Source: Ureibacillus yapensis | GTDB lineage: Bacteria > Bacillota > Bacilli > Bacillales_A > Planococcaceae | Assembly: GCF_003515775.1 (NCBI RefSeq) | Contig: NZ_QWEI01000004.1 | Span: 246,589 to 310,588, forward strand | Direction: 5' to 3' | Length of the DNA stretch: 64,000 bases | In this document: one piece after another, positions 47,512 to 57,463 of the stretch | Numbering within the stretch: position 1 is the stretch's first letter | Layout: each line of letters opens with the position of its first letter | Made by a program: the position numbers and the translations under genes | Notes under the pieces: model-generated | What the model saw: only the letters and a program-made list of their open reading frames with translations | Database searches by the model: none | What the model was told of the DNA's origin: nothing

Positions 47512-47845
47512 TATCGTCACTTCCTTTCAATTCTGTCATATCATCTGTTTTTAATTCTTGGTACGCCCGATATGCAAGAACTAAAAAGAATGCTGTTACG
47601 CCAAAGCTGATAACAATCGCCGTTAAGATTAAAGCTTGTGGCAGAGGATCAACAAAGTCTGTCACGCCTTCCGTTAAAACAGGGGGAGCACTGCCCTTGA
47701 AACTCCCCATCGTCAAGATGAGCAAGTGGGCACCATGGCTCAATAAGCCTGTTCCAATGATAATTCGAAGAAGACTGCGTGATAATATTAAGTAAATCGC
47801 GGCCATGAACAGGAAGCCGCATACGAATGCCATAATTATTTCCAT
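47504..47845 (-). CDS. mrpC: Na+/H+ antiporter subunit MrpC
   Basis: A 113-aa NuoK-like subunit with three membrane segments, including LLRIIIGTGLLSHGAHLLIL and DPLPQALILTAIVISFGVTAF. It overlaps mrpB by one base and mrpD by 8 bp. ATG is preceded by GGGGAGGATG. Confidence 0.93.
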   Translation of the reverse strand: MEIIMAFVCGFLFMAAIYLILSRSLLRIIIGTGLLSHGAHLLILTMGSFKGSAPPVLTEGVTDFVDPLPQALILTAIVISFGVTAFFLVLAYRAYQELKTDDMTELKGSDDIE

Positions 47846-48267
47846 TATTCATCCTCCCCGATTGTTTGAATAATGGTCATCGTGACACCAACAACAACCA
47901 AATAAACACCTAAATCAAATAATGCTGCCGTGTGCAGCGAAGTTTTGCCCAAAATCGGCAAGTTGAAATAATCAAAGAAATGCGTAAAAAATGGCTTGCC
48001 AGTGAACATCGCAATCCCAGCAGTACCTAAAGCAAGAAGAAGTCCACTTGCAATTAAGTAGATATAGTTAATCGGTAAAATGGACTGAACCGTTTTCAAG
48101 TCGAATGCTATAATCAGCAGCACAATCGCACTTGCCGTTACCAGGCCTCCTACAAATCCTCCGCCAGGTGTGTAATGACCGGCAAAGAAAATATGAACAG
48201 CATAGAAGAAAATCATGAAAAATACGATTTTGGCGGTAAATTGCAAGATGACATTATTTATTTTCAT
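47845..48267 (-). CDS. mrpB: Na+/H+ antiporter subunit MrpB
   Basis: A 140-aa MnhB-type subunit with four membrane segments and the signature GHYTPGGGFVGGLVTASA (~29-46). It overlaps the mrpA end by 4 bp. ATG follows AAGGGGGGAAATT. Confidence 0.93.
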   Translation of the reverse strand: MKINNVILQFTAKIVFFMIFFYAVHIFFAGHYTPGGGFVGGLVTASAIVLLIIAFDLKTVQSILPINYIYLIASGLLLALGTAGIAMFTGKPFFTHFFDYFNLPILGKTSLHTAALFDLGVYLVVVGVTMTIIQTIGEDE

Positions 48268-50672
48268 AATTTCCCCCCTTTTCTGCTCAAACGAAGCTTG
48301 ATCATACCGTAGATGGCCATACCGGCAATCGCAAGTACCGTAATTTCAAATAATGTATCAAACCCACGATAATCGACCAAGATCACATTGACGATATTTC
48401 CGCCGCCCGCAAGACTATAGACGGTTTCTTTATAGTATTCCGCAATGGATGGAACCAACTTCTGTGAATGGGCCGACAACGCAACGAGTGTAACCATTGC
48501 TCCCACTGCGAATGAAACAAGAGCCCGTCCGAATTTAAAACGATTGCGTTCTTGTTCTTTTTTGAATTTCGGCAAATGATAGAAAGCAAGTAAAAACAGA
48601 GCCACCGAAATCGTTTCAATAACCAACTGAGTTAGCGCTAAATCAGGTGCTTTAAACAATACAAAGAATAGGGAAACGGTATATCCGACTGCCCCCAATG
48701 CGACAATGGATGTGATTCTTGATTTCGCAAAAACAGTTGTAATGGTGCCGATCACTAAAACAATTATTAAAATAACTTGATGCAAATGAACCGGAGATGC
48801 CCCTTCAAACGTTACATAAAATGCATCTTTACTAAATAAAGTTCCGATGACAATCAATGAAAAAGCACCGAACATCAAGCCAAGATAACGGCGGTTAGAG
48901 CCTGTCATATAAGATGAAGATAAGCGGTACATCCAGTTGCCGCTCAATTCGTAAATGATAAAATCATATAAGTTATTGAGTGTTAACTTTGCAGGGAATG
49001 CATTATATATTTTCTGCCATTTCGATAGAGTCAGGAATAGTACGAACCCAATCGCAAAAATTCCCAAAGTCATCAGTAATTCCGTATTGACGCCATGCCA
49101 AGCGGATATGTGGATATCAACTTGCTCGGGATGAGTGTATAAAAACGGCTGAATTGCTATCACAGCAGGCTTTATAAAAAGATCAGCCACGATATTTGGA
49201 ATAAAGAATATTCCGACAACTAGAACTGCTAAAATTACCGGAGAAATCAGCATACCCATCGGTGCTTCATGCGGTTTGTGCGGCAATTGTGCAATATTGC
49301 CTTTGCCGGTAAAAGTCCTAAAGACAAAGTAAAGGCTGTATATAAATGTGAAAACGCTGGCAATCCAGGCAATAATCGGGAACAAAATGCCCCAAGTCGC
49401 GAAATTGAACAAATCAAATTCAGCTATGGATAACATGGCCGTCAGGAACATTTCTTTACTCAAGAAACCATTGAATGGAGGTATTCCCGCCATCGAGAAG
49501 CTGCCAATCAGGGCAACCGTAAAGCTTACGGGCATGATGCTCATCAAGCCGCCAAGTTTTCGAATATCACGGGTTCCGGTTTCATGGTCAACAATCCCCG
49601 CAATCATGAATAAGCTTCCTTTAAATGTTGCATGGTTGATTAAGTGGAAAATCGCTGCAAAGGTTGCATATTTAAATGCGGAATCTGCGGCGCCTTCAAC
49701 GTGAAACGCAATGGCTCCAACACCAAGTAATGACATGATCAGACCAAGCTGACTCACTGTTGAAAAAGCAAGAATTCCTTTTAAGTCCGTCTGTTTTACG
49801 GCAAAGAAAGACCCCCAGAATAACGTTAATAAACCAATTCCGGCAACGAGCCAAATCCAAACTTCAGATTGGGCAAAAATCGGCGTAAAACGAGCAACCA
49901 AATAAATTCCCGCCTTTACCATAGTTGCCGAGTGAAGATAGGCGCTGACAGGAGTCGGCGCTTCCATGGCATCCGGCAGCCAGATGTAAAAAGGGAATTG
50001 GGCAGATTTCGTAAATGCCCCAAGCAAAATCAAAATTAGTGCCAAAACAAATAAATCATTTGCTGCAAGTTCAGGTGCTTGTGCGATTAATTCCCGAATG
50101 GAGAAGGTGTCTCCCATCAAGGCAAGGAGAACAAAACCTCCAAGCATCAGCATTCCGCCGGCGACCGTAATCATCATCGATTTCAATGCACCGAAACGTG
50201 ACTTGTCCCGGTTAAACCAATAGCCGATCAGCAAGAAGGACGAAATCGATGTTAACTCCCAGAATAAATAAAGTGTCATCATATTATCCGATTGAACTAC
50301 ACCGAGCATTGCCGACATAAACATTAATAAATAAATATAGAAGTTATGCAATTGCTCTTTTGTTCGATTCAAATAGAAAATCGAATAGAGGACAACAAGT
50401 GCACCGATTCCTGTTATGAGAATCGAGAACAATAAACTTAATCCATCTAGATAGGACACAAACGAAATTCCAAGTGAAGGTATCCAATGGAGCTGCGCAA
50501 TCACGGAATCGCCCTTGGAGGTTATTGGAATAAAGGTTGCATAATAGCTTGCCAGGAATATCGGTACAACTAAAACAAACCAACCTGTATGTATCGAGCG
50601 GACTTTCTTAAAAAAGAAAGGCATAAAAAGCGCCGCGATTAAAGGTATAAAGATACATAAGACTTGAAACAA
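48264..50672 (-). CDS. mrpA: Na+/H+ antiporter subunit MrpA
   Basis: An 802-aa subunit, the largest of the complex. An NuoL-like antiporter core of ~14 helices (LPDAMEAPTPVSAYLHSATMVKAGIYL) is followed by the C-terminal MrpA-specific domain and an MrpB-like tail (RGFDTLFEITVLAIAGMAIYG). With MrpB-G it exchanges cytosolic Na+ for H+, giving alkali and salt tolerance. TTG start after GGGGGGAT. First gene of a seven-gene operon with overlapping ends throughout. Confidence 0.95.
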   Translation of the reverse strand: MFQVLCIFIPLIAALFMPFFFKKVRSIHTGWFVLVVPIFLASYYATFIPITSKGDSVIAQLHWIPSLGISFVSYLDGLSLLFSILITGIGALVVLYSIFYLNRTKEQLHNFYIYLLMFMSAMLGVVQSDNMMTLYLFWELTSISSFLLIGYWFNRDKSRFGALKSMMITVAGGMLMLGGFVLLALMGDTFSIRELIAQAPELAANDLFVLALILILLGAFTKSAQFPFYIWLPDAMEAPTPVSAYLHSATMVKAGIYLVARFTPIFAQSEVWIWLVAGIGLLTLFWGSFFAVKQTDLKGILAFSTVSQLGLIMSLLGVGAIAFHVEGAADSAFKYATFAAIFHLINHATFKGSLFMIAGIVDHETGTRDIRKLGGLMSIMPVSFTVALIGSFSMAGIPPFNGFLSKEMFLTAMLSIAEFDLFNFATWGILFPIIAWIASVFTFIYSLYFVFRTFTGKGNIAQLPHKPHEAPMGMLISPVILAVLVVGIFFIPNIVADLFIKPAVIAIQPFLYTHPEQVDIHISAWHGVNTELLMTLGIFAIGFVLFLTLSKWQKIYNAFPAKLTLNNLYDFIIYELSGNWMYRLSSSYMTGSNRRYLGLMFGAFSLIVIGTLFSKDAFYVTFEGASPVHLHQVILIIVLVIGTITTVFAKSRITSIVALGAVGYTVSLFFVLFKAPDLALTQLVIETISVALFLLAFYHLPKFKKEQERNRFKFGRALVSFAVGAMVTLVALSAHSQKLVPSIAEYYKETVYSLAGGGNIVNVILVDYRGFDTLFEITVLAIAGMAIYGMIKLRLSRKGGKL

Positions 50673-50847
50673 AAAAATCCCCCCTTCAAAACTTTAAAAA
50701 CTATAAACAATATTCACTTGACTACTCAAAAAGTATAACACTAATTAACTGCGTTTTCACTCACTGTTAAGAGGCAGAAACTTGCTATGCCAAGTTATTT
50801 GCAGTTATTATAAATAGGTAGAAAAAATTAAACCCGAGGAAATTGTC

Positions 50848-51411
50848 ATGAAAAATCCATATTTATATGGTTATTTACCGTTGTTTTCTATCATTTTATA
50901 TAGTTTAACTTTTGGGATTTTCCTTGTAGGAGAATCATTGTCTTTCTTGACTTCCATCGGCGTATATGCCGGGATGCGGGAGTTCTTGACGGACGTTGAA
51001 TTGCGATTGCTGTTATTGATTGTATTTTCGCTATGTTTTTTTATGCTGTTTTCTGCTTTGAAGCTAATCGGCGAGACCATTCATGAAGTGGCCATGTTGT
51101 TCTTTTCGAAGGACCAGCATGGACAAATGATCGGAGCAACGAGAGGAAGCTATCTTATTTTCTTTTTTGGAGCATTGCTTTCGGTATTCGGCATACAATC
51201 AATCGTGGTTTTATTAATCCTATTTGTTGGAACGATTTTTGTTTGCTTCATTTATAACATGTACAAATTAAGCCACTATTTAACTTTTACTGGATTAATA
51301 GGACTTATATTTTTTGAGATTCTTTTCTGGGCAATTTTTGTCACGTTGATTGTATATGTTGTCTTGAAGCTTTATAACGGACTTTTGGCAAGCCTGCCGT
51401 TTACTCAATAA
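50848..51411 (+). CDS. yufK: YufK-like membrane protein (DUF5366)
   Basis: A 187-aa protein with five to six membrane segments (PLFSIILYSLTFGIFLVG first), matching YufK by position and general look. In B. subtilis yufK also sits beside mrp. Function unknown. ATG follows CCGAGGAAA. Divergent from mrpA, with 175 bp of AT-rich sequence holding the mrp promoter region (a TATACT -10 is visible on the minus strand, without a good -35). Confidence 0.75.
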   Translation: MKNPYLYGYLPLFSIILYSLTFGIFLVGESLSFLTSIGVYAGMREFLTDVELRLLLLIVFSLCFFMLFSALKLIGETIHEVAMLFFSKDQHGQMIGATRGSYLIFFFGALLSVFGIQSIVVLLILFVGTIFVCFIYNMYKLSHYLTFTGLIGLIFFEILFWAIFVTLIVYVVLKLYNGLLASLPFTQ

Positions 51412-51451
51412 AAGAAGGGCGTGACTAATCAGAGTCACACCCCTCTTTTTT
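51411..51451. terminator. Bidirectional terminator between yufK and the PBP gene
   Basis: GTGACT pairs with AGTCAC and GGG with CCC in a stem flanked by A and T runs, working in both directions. Confidence 0.8.
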
Positions 51452-51453
51452 AG

Positions 51454-53301
51454 TTAATTCATAATGGTATTAAATATTTTGAAATGAATCTGGTCTTTTT
51501 GAAGAGATTGCATCGACTGTGGGTTGTCATAGCCGATCCAGACAGCGGTCGTCAGTTCATCGGTTAATCCGGCCAACCAATAGTCTTTATAGTCATTCGT
51601 TGTTCCCGTTTTTGCTCCTAAATAGGAAGACGTTGTGGCAAGGCCTTGTCCCGTACCGCTCGCCACCACGTCCCTCATCATAGTGCGCATATAACCAACT
51701 GTTTGCTGCGACCAAATGATTTCTCTTTCAGTCGGCCAACTATAGAGGAGATTTCCACTGGCGTCCGTTACTTTCCGGATACTCCTGGCTTTTGTGTAAG
51801 ATCCATCTATGAAACTAGTGAAAGCATCAGCCATTTCCAGCGTTGTTACCCCATAAGAAAGCCCGCCCAGCGCTGCAGCAAATGTTCGATCTTCCGGGAC
51901 GAGGGAAGAAAAGTTGAACTTGTCTAGATAGCCAAAAGCTGTATCAAGTCCGACCTCATTCAATAAGCGGACAGCAGATGTATTATAGCTATGTTTGAAA
52001 GCAGTTGAAATGGAAACATTTCCGTAAACTCCACCCGCATAATTTTGAGGACAAAAATTACCGATGCAATATGGGCCTCCACTAACAATGGAGCTCGGTG
52101 AATAATCGGTTGTTTCGAATAAAGGCGCGTAGACCACTAACGGCTTAAAGGCCGAGCCAGGCTGGCGTACTGCTTGGAAAGCGCGGTGAAAGTCATATTT
52201 TTTATAATGTTTTCCGGCATATAAACTAACAATTTCCCTAGTCGCATTATCAATGGCAACCGAACTGCTTTGCAGACTGCCGGAACCCAAAATAGCATCA
52301 ATGGCTTTTTCATCGTGTGCTTGTTTAACGGGATCCAGTGCTGTTTCAATGGTGATGCCCGTTTGAAGTATGCTTTCTAGCTTTGAATCTATTTTAGATT
52401 CCACAGCAGCCTTTTCTTCTTCGTTTCCTGCTTTTTTTAGTTGTTCTCCATAACCTTCACTATAGGCAATGAGCTGCCTTAATTCTTGCAAGACGTATGT
52501 ACTATATGCAGGGAATCGCTGTATCTTTTCTTTTAGGTTCAGCTGGATTTTTTCCTGCTTGTAAGCTGCAGCCTCTTCAGGGGTAATGACGCTGCCTTCT
52601 GCCAATAAATCCAGCAACCGTTCTTGGCGGGATTTTGTATTTTCAAAACGCACAAAAGGATCATACAACGTTGGGTTGTTTGGAATGGCGGCGATAAATG
52701 CCATCTGGGCAATGGTCAGTTCGGCCAACGGTTTTTGAAAATAAAAGTTTGCCGCGGCGCCAATTCCATATACGCCATTGCTGAAATAAATTTCATTTAA
52801 ATACATTTCCAGAATTTCTTCTTTTCCATATAACTTTTCAAGCTCATAAGCATAAAAAAGTTCGGTTACTTTTCGTTCGTACGTCTGGTCTGTTGTCAAA
52901 TAGCGCATACGCACAAGCTGTTGCGTAATCGTACTTCCGCCTTGTTCGATGGAGCCCTGGGAATTGGCCACAACTGCACGGGCAATGGCACTCACGTTAA
53001 ACCCCATATGCGAATAAAATTCTTGATCCTCGCTTATTAAATAGATTTGTTTGATGATTTCGGGTATATCTTCCAATGGAGTTGGTTGTCTCCACTCCAC
53101 ATATTCTTCGCTAAATACCTTTCCATTTCGGTCCAGCATGATTACGGGCAACTGTTGATCGGCTTTTGGCAATTTCATTTCATTTTGCAGTGTTTCTTGA
53201 TGAGCCTGAGCGATGGATAATTCATTTAAAATATTGTTGCCAAAAAGAAAAAGAAGAGGAAAACAACAGAGGGTTAGCAGGAACCCGGCGATTTGCTTCA
53301 T
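51454..53301 (-). CDS. Class A penicillin-binding protein (transglycosylase/transpeptidase)
   Basis: A 615-aa bifunctional peptidoglycan synthase with one N-terminal membrane anchor. The GT51 domain has catalytic Glu91 in SEDQEFYSHMG, GGSTITQQLVR (~121-131) and RKVTELFYAYELEKLYGKEEILEMYLNEI (~143-171). The transpeptidase domain has SAFK (Ser383), SYN (438-440) and KTGT (564-567). An unusual YCIGNFCPQNY cysteine pair sits between SAFK and SYN. It lacks the long C-terminal tail of PBP1. Likely a PbpD/PbpG-type enzyme, possibly sporulation-related. ATG after TTGGAGGAA. Confidence 0.92.
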   Translation of the reverse strand: MKQIAGFLLTLCCFPLLFLFGNNILNELSIAQAHQETLQNEMKLPKADQQLPVIMLDRNGKVFSEEYVEWRQPTPLEDIPEIIKQIYLISEDQEFYSHMGFNVSAIARAVVANSQGSIEQGGSTITQQLVRMRYLTTDQTYERKVTELFYAYELEKLYGKEEILEMYLNEIYFSNGVYGIGAAANFYFQKPLAELTIAQMAFIAAIPNNPTLYDPFVRFENTKSRQERLLDLLAEGSVITPEEAAAYKQEKIQLNLKEKIQRFPAYSTYVLQELRQLIAYSEGYGEQLKKAGNEEEKAAVESKIDSKLESILQTGITIETALDPVKQAHDEKAIDAILGSGSLQSSSVAIDNATREIVSLYAGKHYKKYDFHRAFQAVRQPGSAFKPLVVYAPLFETTDYSPSSIVSGGPYCIGNFCPQNYAGGVYGNVSISTAFKHSYNTSAVRLLNEVGLDTAFGYLDKFNFSSLVPEDRTFAAALGGLSYGVTTLEMADAFTSFIDGSYTKARSIRKVTDASGNLLYSWPTEREIIWSQQTVGYMRTMMRDVVASGTGQGLATTSSYLGAKTGTTNDYKDYWLAGLTDELTTAVWIGYDNPQSMQSLQKDQIHFKIFNTIMN

Positions 53302-53377
53302 ACTATTTCCTCCAAAACTATGTTATAGAATAAAAGAAGAGAGAGTTGAAAATACACTCCCTCTTATAATATCGAAT

Positions 53378-54592
53378 TTATTGGTGATTTTTTAAAACAT
53401 CCTCCAAATATTTTTTTGGACGTTTTCGAATAATGAATATTATAGTGGCAGCTATTAAAAATAATAGCCCGGTTAAATAAAACACGCCGGATATCGTTGC
53501 AAACCCGCTGACCACGCCGCCGAGCACGGGGCCGATTATATTTCCCAAGAAGCGGAAGCTTTGATTGTATCCCATAATTTCACCTTGCACTTCAATTGGC
53601 GCCTCCCGTCGAATAAGCGCCGTTATAATCGGGATCAGCCCTCCTGAAAAGATGCCATACAAAAACCTGAGAACAATCAGCTGCCATAGTGAAGTAACAA
53701 AGCTTTGAGGAACAATAAAGAATACACTTATAAACAACAATCTCATCAAAACTTTTTCATAGCCTATCGAATCTGCCAGCTTGCCAAAATATCGTCCAAT
53801 CAATAGATTGCCGACGCCTGTAGCGCTAAAAGTGATGCCGGCCCACATGGCTACCTGCTCTGTTGTTGTTAAATGGGAAACATACAGCGACAGTAACGGC
53901 TGAATACTAAAATTGCCAATCTGAATCAAGGAAGCAACAATCATGGTACTTAAGATAAGGGGGTGATGGAATATAGCCCATAAAATATTTCGGCGTGAAT
54001 AAATTGTGTTTTTTTCCTTCCGAATGATTTCCGGCTCATGAATCCCCACAATAATGATGATTGCTGCTATCGAAATGGCAATGGATGTATAAATAAACGT
54101 AAAACTAAAACCAATGGCGTCAGCCAATGAACCGCCAATAACCGGACCAAATAAAGTACCTCCGACACTGCCGATTTGAAGTGTGCCCAATGTTTTTCCG
54201 GCGATCTTTTTTGGTGTATGTTTGCTGATAAAGGCCATGGACGTTGGAATAAACCCGGTCACCAATCCCATCGCGAGACGCAAAATGAAAAATTGGACAA
54301 CGTTTTGTACATACCCCATTAAAAAGATACTAATGGCGATGCCAAAACAGTTAATGATCATGATCGGTTTATAGCCATATTTATCGGCAATTCTGCCCCA
54401 AACCGGAGACATGATTAAGGCCGTGACAAATGTAGCCCCGAATATTAAACCTGCCCAAGTTTGCACATAGCTTTCGGGGAAATCACCGAATGTTTCGATA
54501 TAAAGGGATAAAAAGGGCATAATCATGGTCAGGGAACTGGAAACGATAAAATTTGATATGAGAATTATAATGAAATTACGCTTATTAATCAT
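53378..54592 (-). CDS. MFS multidrug-type exporter
   Basis: A 404-aa major facilitator with 12 membrane segments. Motif A is SPVWGRIADKYGYKPIMI (~62-79) between helices 2 and 3, and GTLFGPVIGGSLAD resembles antiporter motif C. It belongs to the DHA1/MdtG-like drug:H+ antiporter group. Substrate unknown. ATG has only a weak upstream site. Monocistronic, next to ppiB. Confidence 0.83.
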   Translation of the reverse strand: MINKRNFIIILISNFIVSSSLTMIMPFLSLYIETFGDFPESYVQTWAGLIFGATFVTALIMSPVWGRIADKYGYKPIMIINCFGIAISIFLMGYVQNVVQFFILRLAMGLVTGFIPTSMAFISKHTPKKIAGKTLGTLQIGSVGGTLFGPVIGGSLADAIGFSFTFIYTSIAISIAAIIIIVGIHEPEIIRKEKNTIYSRRNILWAIFHHPLILSTMIVASLIQIGNFSIQPLLSLYVSHLTTTEQVAMWAGITFSATGVGNLLIGRYFGKLADSIGYEKVLMRLLFISVFFIVPQSFVTSLWQLIVLRFLYGIFSGGLIPIITALIRREAPIEVQGEIMGYNQSFRFLGNIIGPVLGGVVSGFATISGVFYLTGLLFLIAATIIFIIRKRPKKYLEDVLKNHQ

Positions 54593-54796
54593 ACTTTCAC
54601 ATACTTTCTAGCTTATATTCAGAATCATCCATTTTAATAGTCATTCCTTATAACTTACTTCGAAATCCGAAGAAAATCAACAAAGTGAATTAGCAGAAAA
54701 ATTAAAAGTTCTATGGTAAACTTGTACGAGGTATCAATGATGGCCTTCTCTATAAAGAAATACCCAAAATCAAACTTTTTAAAAGGAGAGACTTTT

Positions 54797-55384
54797 ATGT
54801 TTCCACAATTAACGAAAGAATTAAATCCAGGGGAAGTATTAGTAGAAATGAATACAACGCTGGGGAGCATTAAAATTAAGTTATTCCCGGAGCATGCACC
54901 CAAAACAGTTGAGAACTTTTTAGGACATGCAAAATCAGGCTACTACAACGGCATTGTTTTCCACCGCGTTATCACGGATTTCATGATTCAAGGTGGAGAT
55001 CCAACTGGTACGGGCATGGGTGGACAATCCATCTGGGGCAACTCTTTTGAGGATGAATTTAATGAAAACCTATTTAACCTGCGCGGCGCTCTTTCCATGG
55101 CGAATGCAGGCCCGAATACAAATGGTTCTCAATTTTTCATCGTGCAAATGGCACACACGCCAAGCAATATGATTGCACAAATGGAACAAGCGGGTTACCC
55201 AAAAGAAATTATTGAAGAATATGCAAAGAATGGCGGTACGCCATGGCTGGACTTCAAACATACTGTTTTTGGCCAGGTTGTTGAAGGAATGGACATTGTT
55301 GACAAAATTGCGAACGTTGAAAAAGATATGCGCGACAAACCGGTGGAAGATGTTAAAATAGAATCAATTACTATAATTGATTAA
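54797..55384 (+). CDS. ppiB: Peptidyl-prolyl cis-trans isomerase, cyclophilin (PpiB-like)
   Basis: A 195-aa cytosolic cyclophilin. [20 protein letters not shown] (~53-72) carries the catalytic Arg and Phe, and [18 protein letters not shown] completes the active site. An insert with [19 protein letters not shown] before the HTVFGQV segment is longer than in minimal PpiB. ATG 54797 follows AAAAGGAGAG; an upstream in-frame start at 54713 has no site. Confidence 0.93.
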   Translation: MFPQLTKELNPGEVLVEMNTTLGSIKIKLFPEHAPKTVENFLGHAKSGYYNGIVFHRVITDFMIQGGDPTGTGMGGQSIWGNSFEDEFNENLFNLRGALSMANAGPNTNGSQFFIVQMAHTPSNMIAQMEQAGYPKEIIEEYAKNGGTPWLDFKHTVFGQVVEGMDIVDKIANVEKDMRDKPVEDVKIESITIID

Positions 55385-55405
55385 ACTTGGAAAGAAGTGT
55401 GAGCC

Positions 55406-55624
55406 ATGAGTATCCTTTATTCAGGATTTCTTTATTTCCCGGAGGACAAGACAGCTTATATTCCTGCCGCGATTGAATTTCTGATAATTTTGCTATTATG
55501 CATCGGTGCATTTATGCTATTTAAACACCTATCCAAAAAGCAAGAGATGAAAACAAAAGCACTGGAAGAACGCGTTTTGCGGGAAAGACAGCAGCAGATG
55601 TCAAATCATCAATCACATTCTTAG
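55406..55624 (+). CDS. Small single-span membrane protein
   Basis: A 72-aa protein with a membrane segment around residues 19-39 (IPAAIEFLIILLLCIGAFMLF), then a basic, coiled-coil-like tail (KKQEMKTKALEERVLRERQQQ). No family recognised. ATG is 22 bp after ppiB, with GAAGTGTGA upstream, so it may be cotranscribed. A terminator follows. Confidence 0.6.
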   Translation: MSILYSGFLYFPEDKTAYIPAAIEFLIILLLCIGAFMLFKHLSKKQEMKTKALEERVLRERQQQMSNHQSHS

Positions 55625-55628
55625 AAGA

Positions 55629-55678
55629 AAAAAGGTTGCCTCCAATAGTTTTTAGGACGTTGGGGACAACCTTTTTTG
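55629..55678. terminator. Terminator between the small membrane protein and patB
   Basis: AAAAAAGGTTG pairs with CAACCTTTTTT around a long loop, with T tracts in both directions. Confidence 0.75.
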
Positions 55679-55709
55679 ATTATAATTGTGGATATTGAAA
55701 GGAAAACTA

Positions 55710-56891
55710 TTACACTAATGCTCTCTTAAATCGCTCCACGCCATCTTTTACTGTTTCAAGAGGGCAGGCAACATTCATGCGCAAGAAGCCTCTTCCTGCT
55801 TCGCTGTATTTCGTACCTGGTTCGATTGCCAGTTTTCCTTTTTCAAGCATACGGTGCATTATTTCACTTTCTGAAAGGCCCGTTTCACGGTAATCAATCC
55901 AGATTAAATAAGTGGATTGCGGTTTAACAACTTTAATGCCATCCAATATGTTTAAGTGTTCTACTACATAATCCATATTGCTGGAGACATAAGCCGTCAT
56001 GGCGTCCACCCAATCTTCTCCTTTTTCATATGCTGCTCTTACAGCTGCAGCAGCGAGCACGTTTAAATCGTCACGGCCATGGGCTTGTTTATCTTTGTTT
56101 AATTGCGCACGAAGTTCGTTGTCGGGAACTACCATGATGGCTGCATGAACTCCAGCGATATTAAATGTTTTTGTTGGAGCGATACAAGTGATGATTTTTG
56201 CTTTGTCGGCATTTTTTACCGTCATCGTTGGAATGTGCTTATACCCTTCGAAGACGATATCGGCGTGGATTTCATCCGAAATCAGCAATACATCATATTG
56301 GATGCATAGATCAACCAGTTTCTCCAAATCTTCTCGTGACCACACTACTCCGCCGGGATTATGGGGACTGCAAAGAATATAAACTTTCACACCTGCTTTG
56401 AATTGCTCTTCAAGGGCTGAAAAGTCAAATTTATATGAACCCTCTGCGGCCACTAATTGACATTCGATTACTTCGCGCTGTTGAGCTGAAGGAATGCCGA
56501 AAAATGCAGGGTAAACCGGTGTAGAGATGCAAATTTTGTCTCCTGGTTTTGTAAATGTTTCAAGAATGGTTGCCAGTGCAGGAACCACCCCTTGATGGAA
56601 CATCAATGTGTTTGTCTCGATGTGCCAATTATGGCGGCGTTCAAACCAGCCTTGAATGGCATTTTTGCATTCATCGCTTACATAGGAATAGCCGAAAATC
56701 GGGTGATTCAGGCGTTCTGTGATTGCGTCCACAATCACTTGCGGAATCGCAAAATCCATATCCGCTACCCACATCGGCAGAATCTCCGAAGCATCTTCTA
56801 CATTATATTTTAGTTTTAAGCGTTCTTTGAATTGATCCCACTTTAAACTATTGGTATTTTTACGATTATGCAACTCATCAAAATTAAACAA
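55710..56891 (-). CDS. patB: Cystathionine beta-lyase / aminotransferase PatB (MalY-like)
   Basis: A 393-aa fold-type I PLP enzyme. MWVADMDFAIP (~40-50) is the MalY/PatB signature, and CSPHNPGG, ISDEIHADI and the PLP lysine region APTKTFNIAG (~232-241) follow. It cleaves cystathionine or cysteine C-S bonds, giving homocysteine or sulfide. TTG start, weak site upstream. Divergent from yugE, as in B. subtilis. A second link to sulfur amino-acid metabolism in the window. Confidence 0.9.
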   Translation of the reverse strand: MFNFDELHNRKNTNSLKWDQFKERLKLKYNVEDASEILPMWVADMDFAIPQVIVDAITERLNHPIFGYSYVSDECKNAIQGWFERRHNWHIETNTLMFHQGVVPALATILETFTKPGDKICISTPVYPAFFGIPSAQQREVIECQLVAAEGSYKFDFSALEEQFKAGVKVYILCSPHNPGGVVWSREDLEKLVDLCIQYDVLLISDEIHADIVFEGYKHIPTMTVKNADKAKIITCIAPTKTFNIAGVHAAIMVVPDNELRAQLNKDKQAHGRDDLNVLAAAAVRAAYEKGEDWVDAMTAYVSSNMDYVVEHLNILDGIKVVKPQSTYLIWIDYRETGLSESEIMHRMLEKGKLAIEPGTKYSEAGRGFLRMNVACPLETVKDGVERFKRALV

Positions 56892-56966
56892 AATCTATCA
56901 CTCATTTCTTTTTATTCTTGTTTATAATATAATAGCATACGATAAAGTAAAAATAGGGTGAAAACT

Positions 56967-57227
56967 TTGGATAATATAATAATGAATAAAACAGCGGTTG
57001 CACTTTTGGAACAATGGGATCCTTTCCACATTGGGGAGAATGGCTATGACACCGAAACGGCGGATGTGGTAGCGGCACTTCAAGAAATCGATGATCCAAG
57101 CCAGCTTGCCAAGGTCATTCAGCAAGTCTATGAACATTCTTTCGAACAATGGATTCCTTTTGAAAAGTGTGTTGAAATTTCATATAAATTGATTGCGATT
57201 AAATTCGAAGCCAAATGTATCGTCTAA
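56967..57227 (+). CDS. yugE: YugE-like DUF1871 protein
   Basis: An 86-aa acidic helical protein (LLEQWDPFHIGENGYDTETADVVAALQEIDDPSQLAKVI), the DUF1871/YugE family. Function unknown. TTG 56967 is 5 nt after AGGGTGA; GTG 56958 lies inside that site, and ATG 56982 is an alternative. Confidence 0.8.
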   Translation: MDNIIMNKTAVALLEQWDPFHIGENGYDTETADVVAALQEIDDPSQLAKVIQQVYEHSFEQWIPFEKCVEISYKLIAIKFEAKCIV

Positions 57228-57463
57228 TGTAAACTGCACTTATAGCAGCCAAGACGAAAAGGGTTTTCTTTTTATTAATGGGATGAAGCATCTATCGGGA
57301 GCTCTCATTAATAATGGGAAGCCTTTTTTTATTGCAGTGTTTGGTGTGAAACCGCCCCTCTAAATAAATGTGATTGTAATAAGGTGAATCTTTGTTCGCG
57401 TAGTGCACATATGTTATAATTTAACATGACATTTACGTAGATACAGAAAGTAGGAACCATTTT

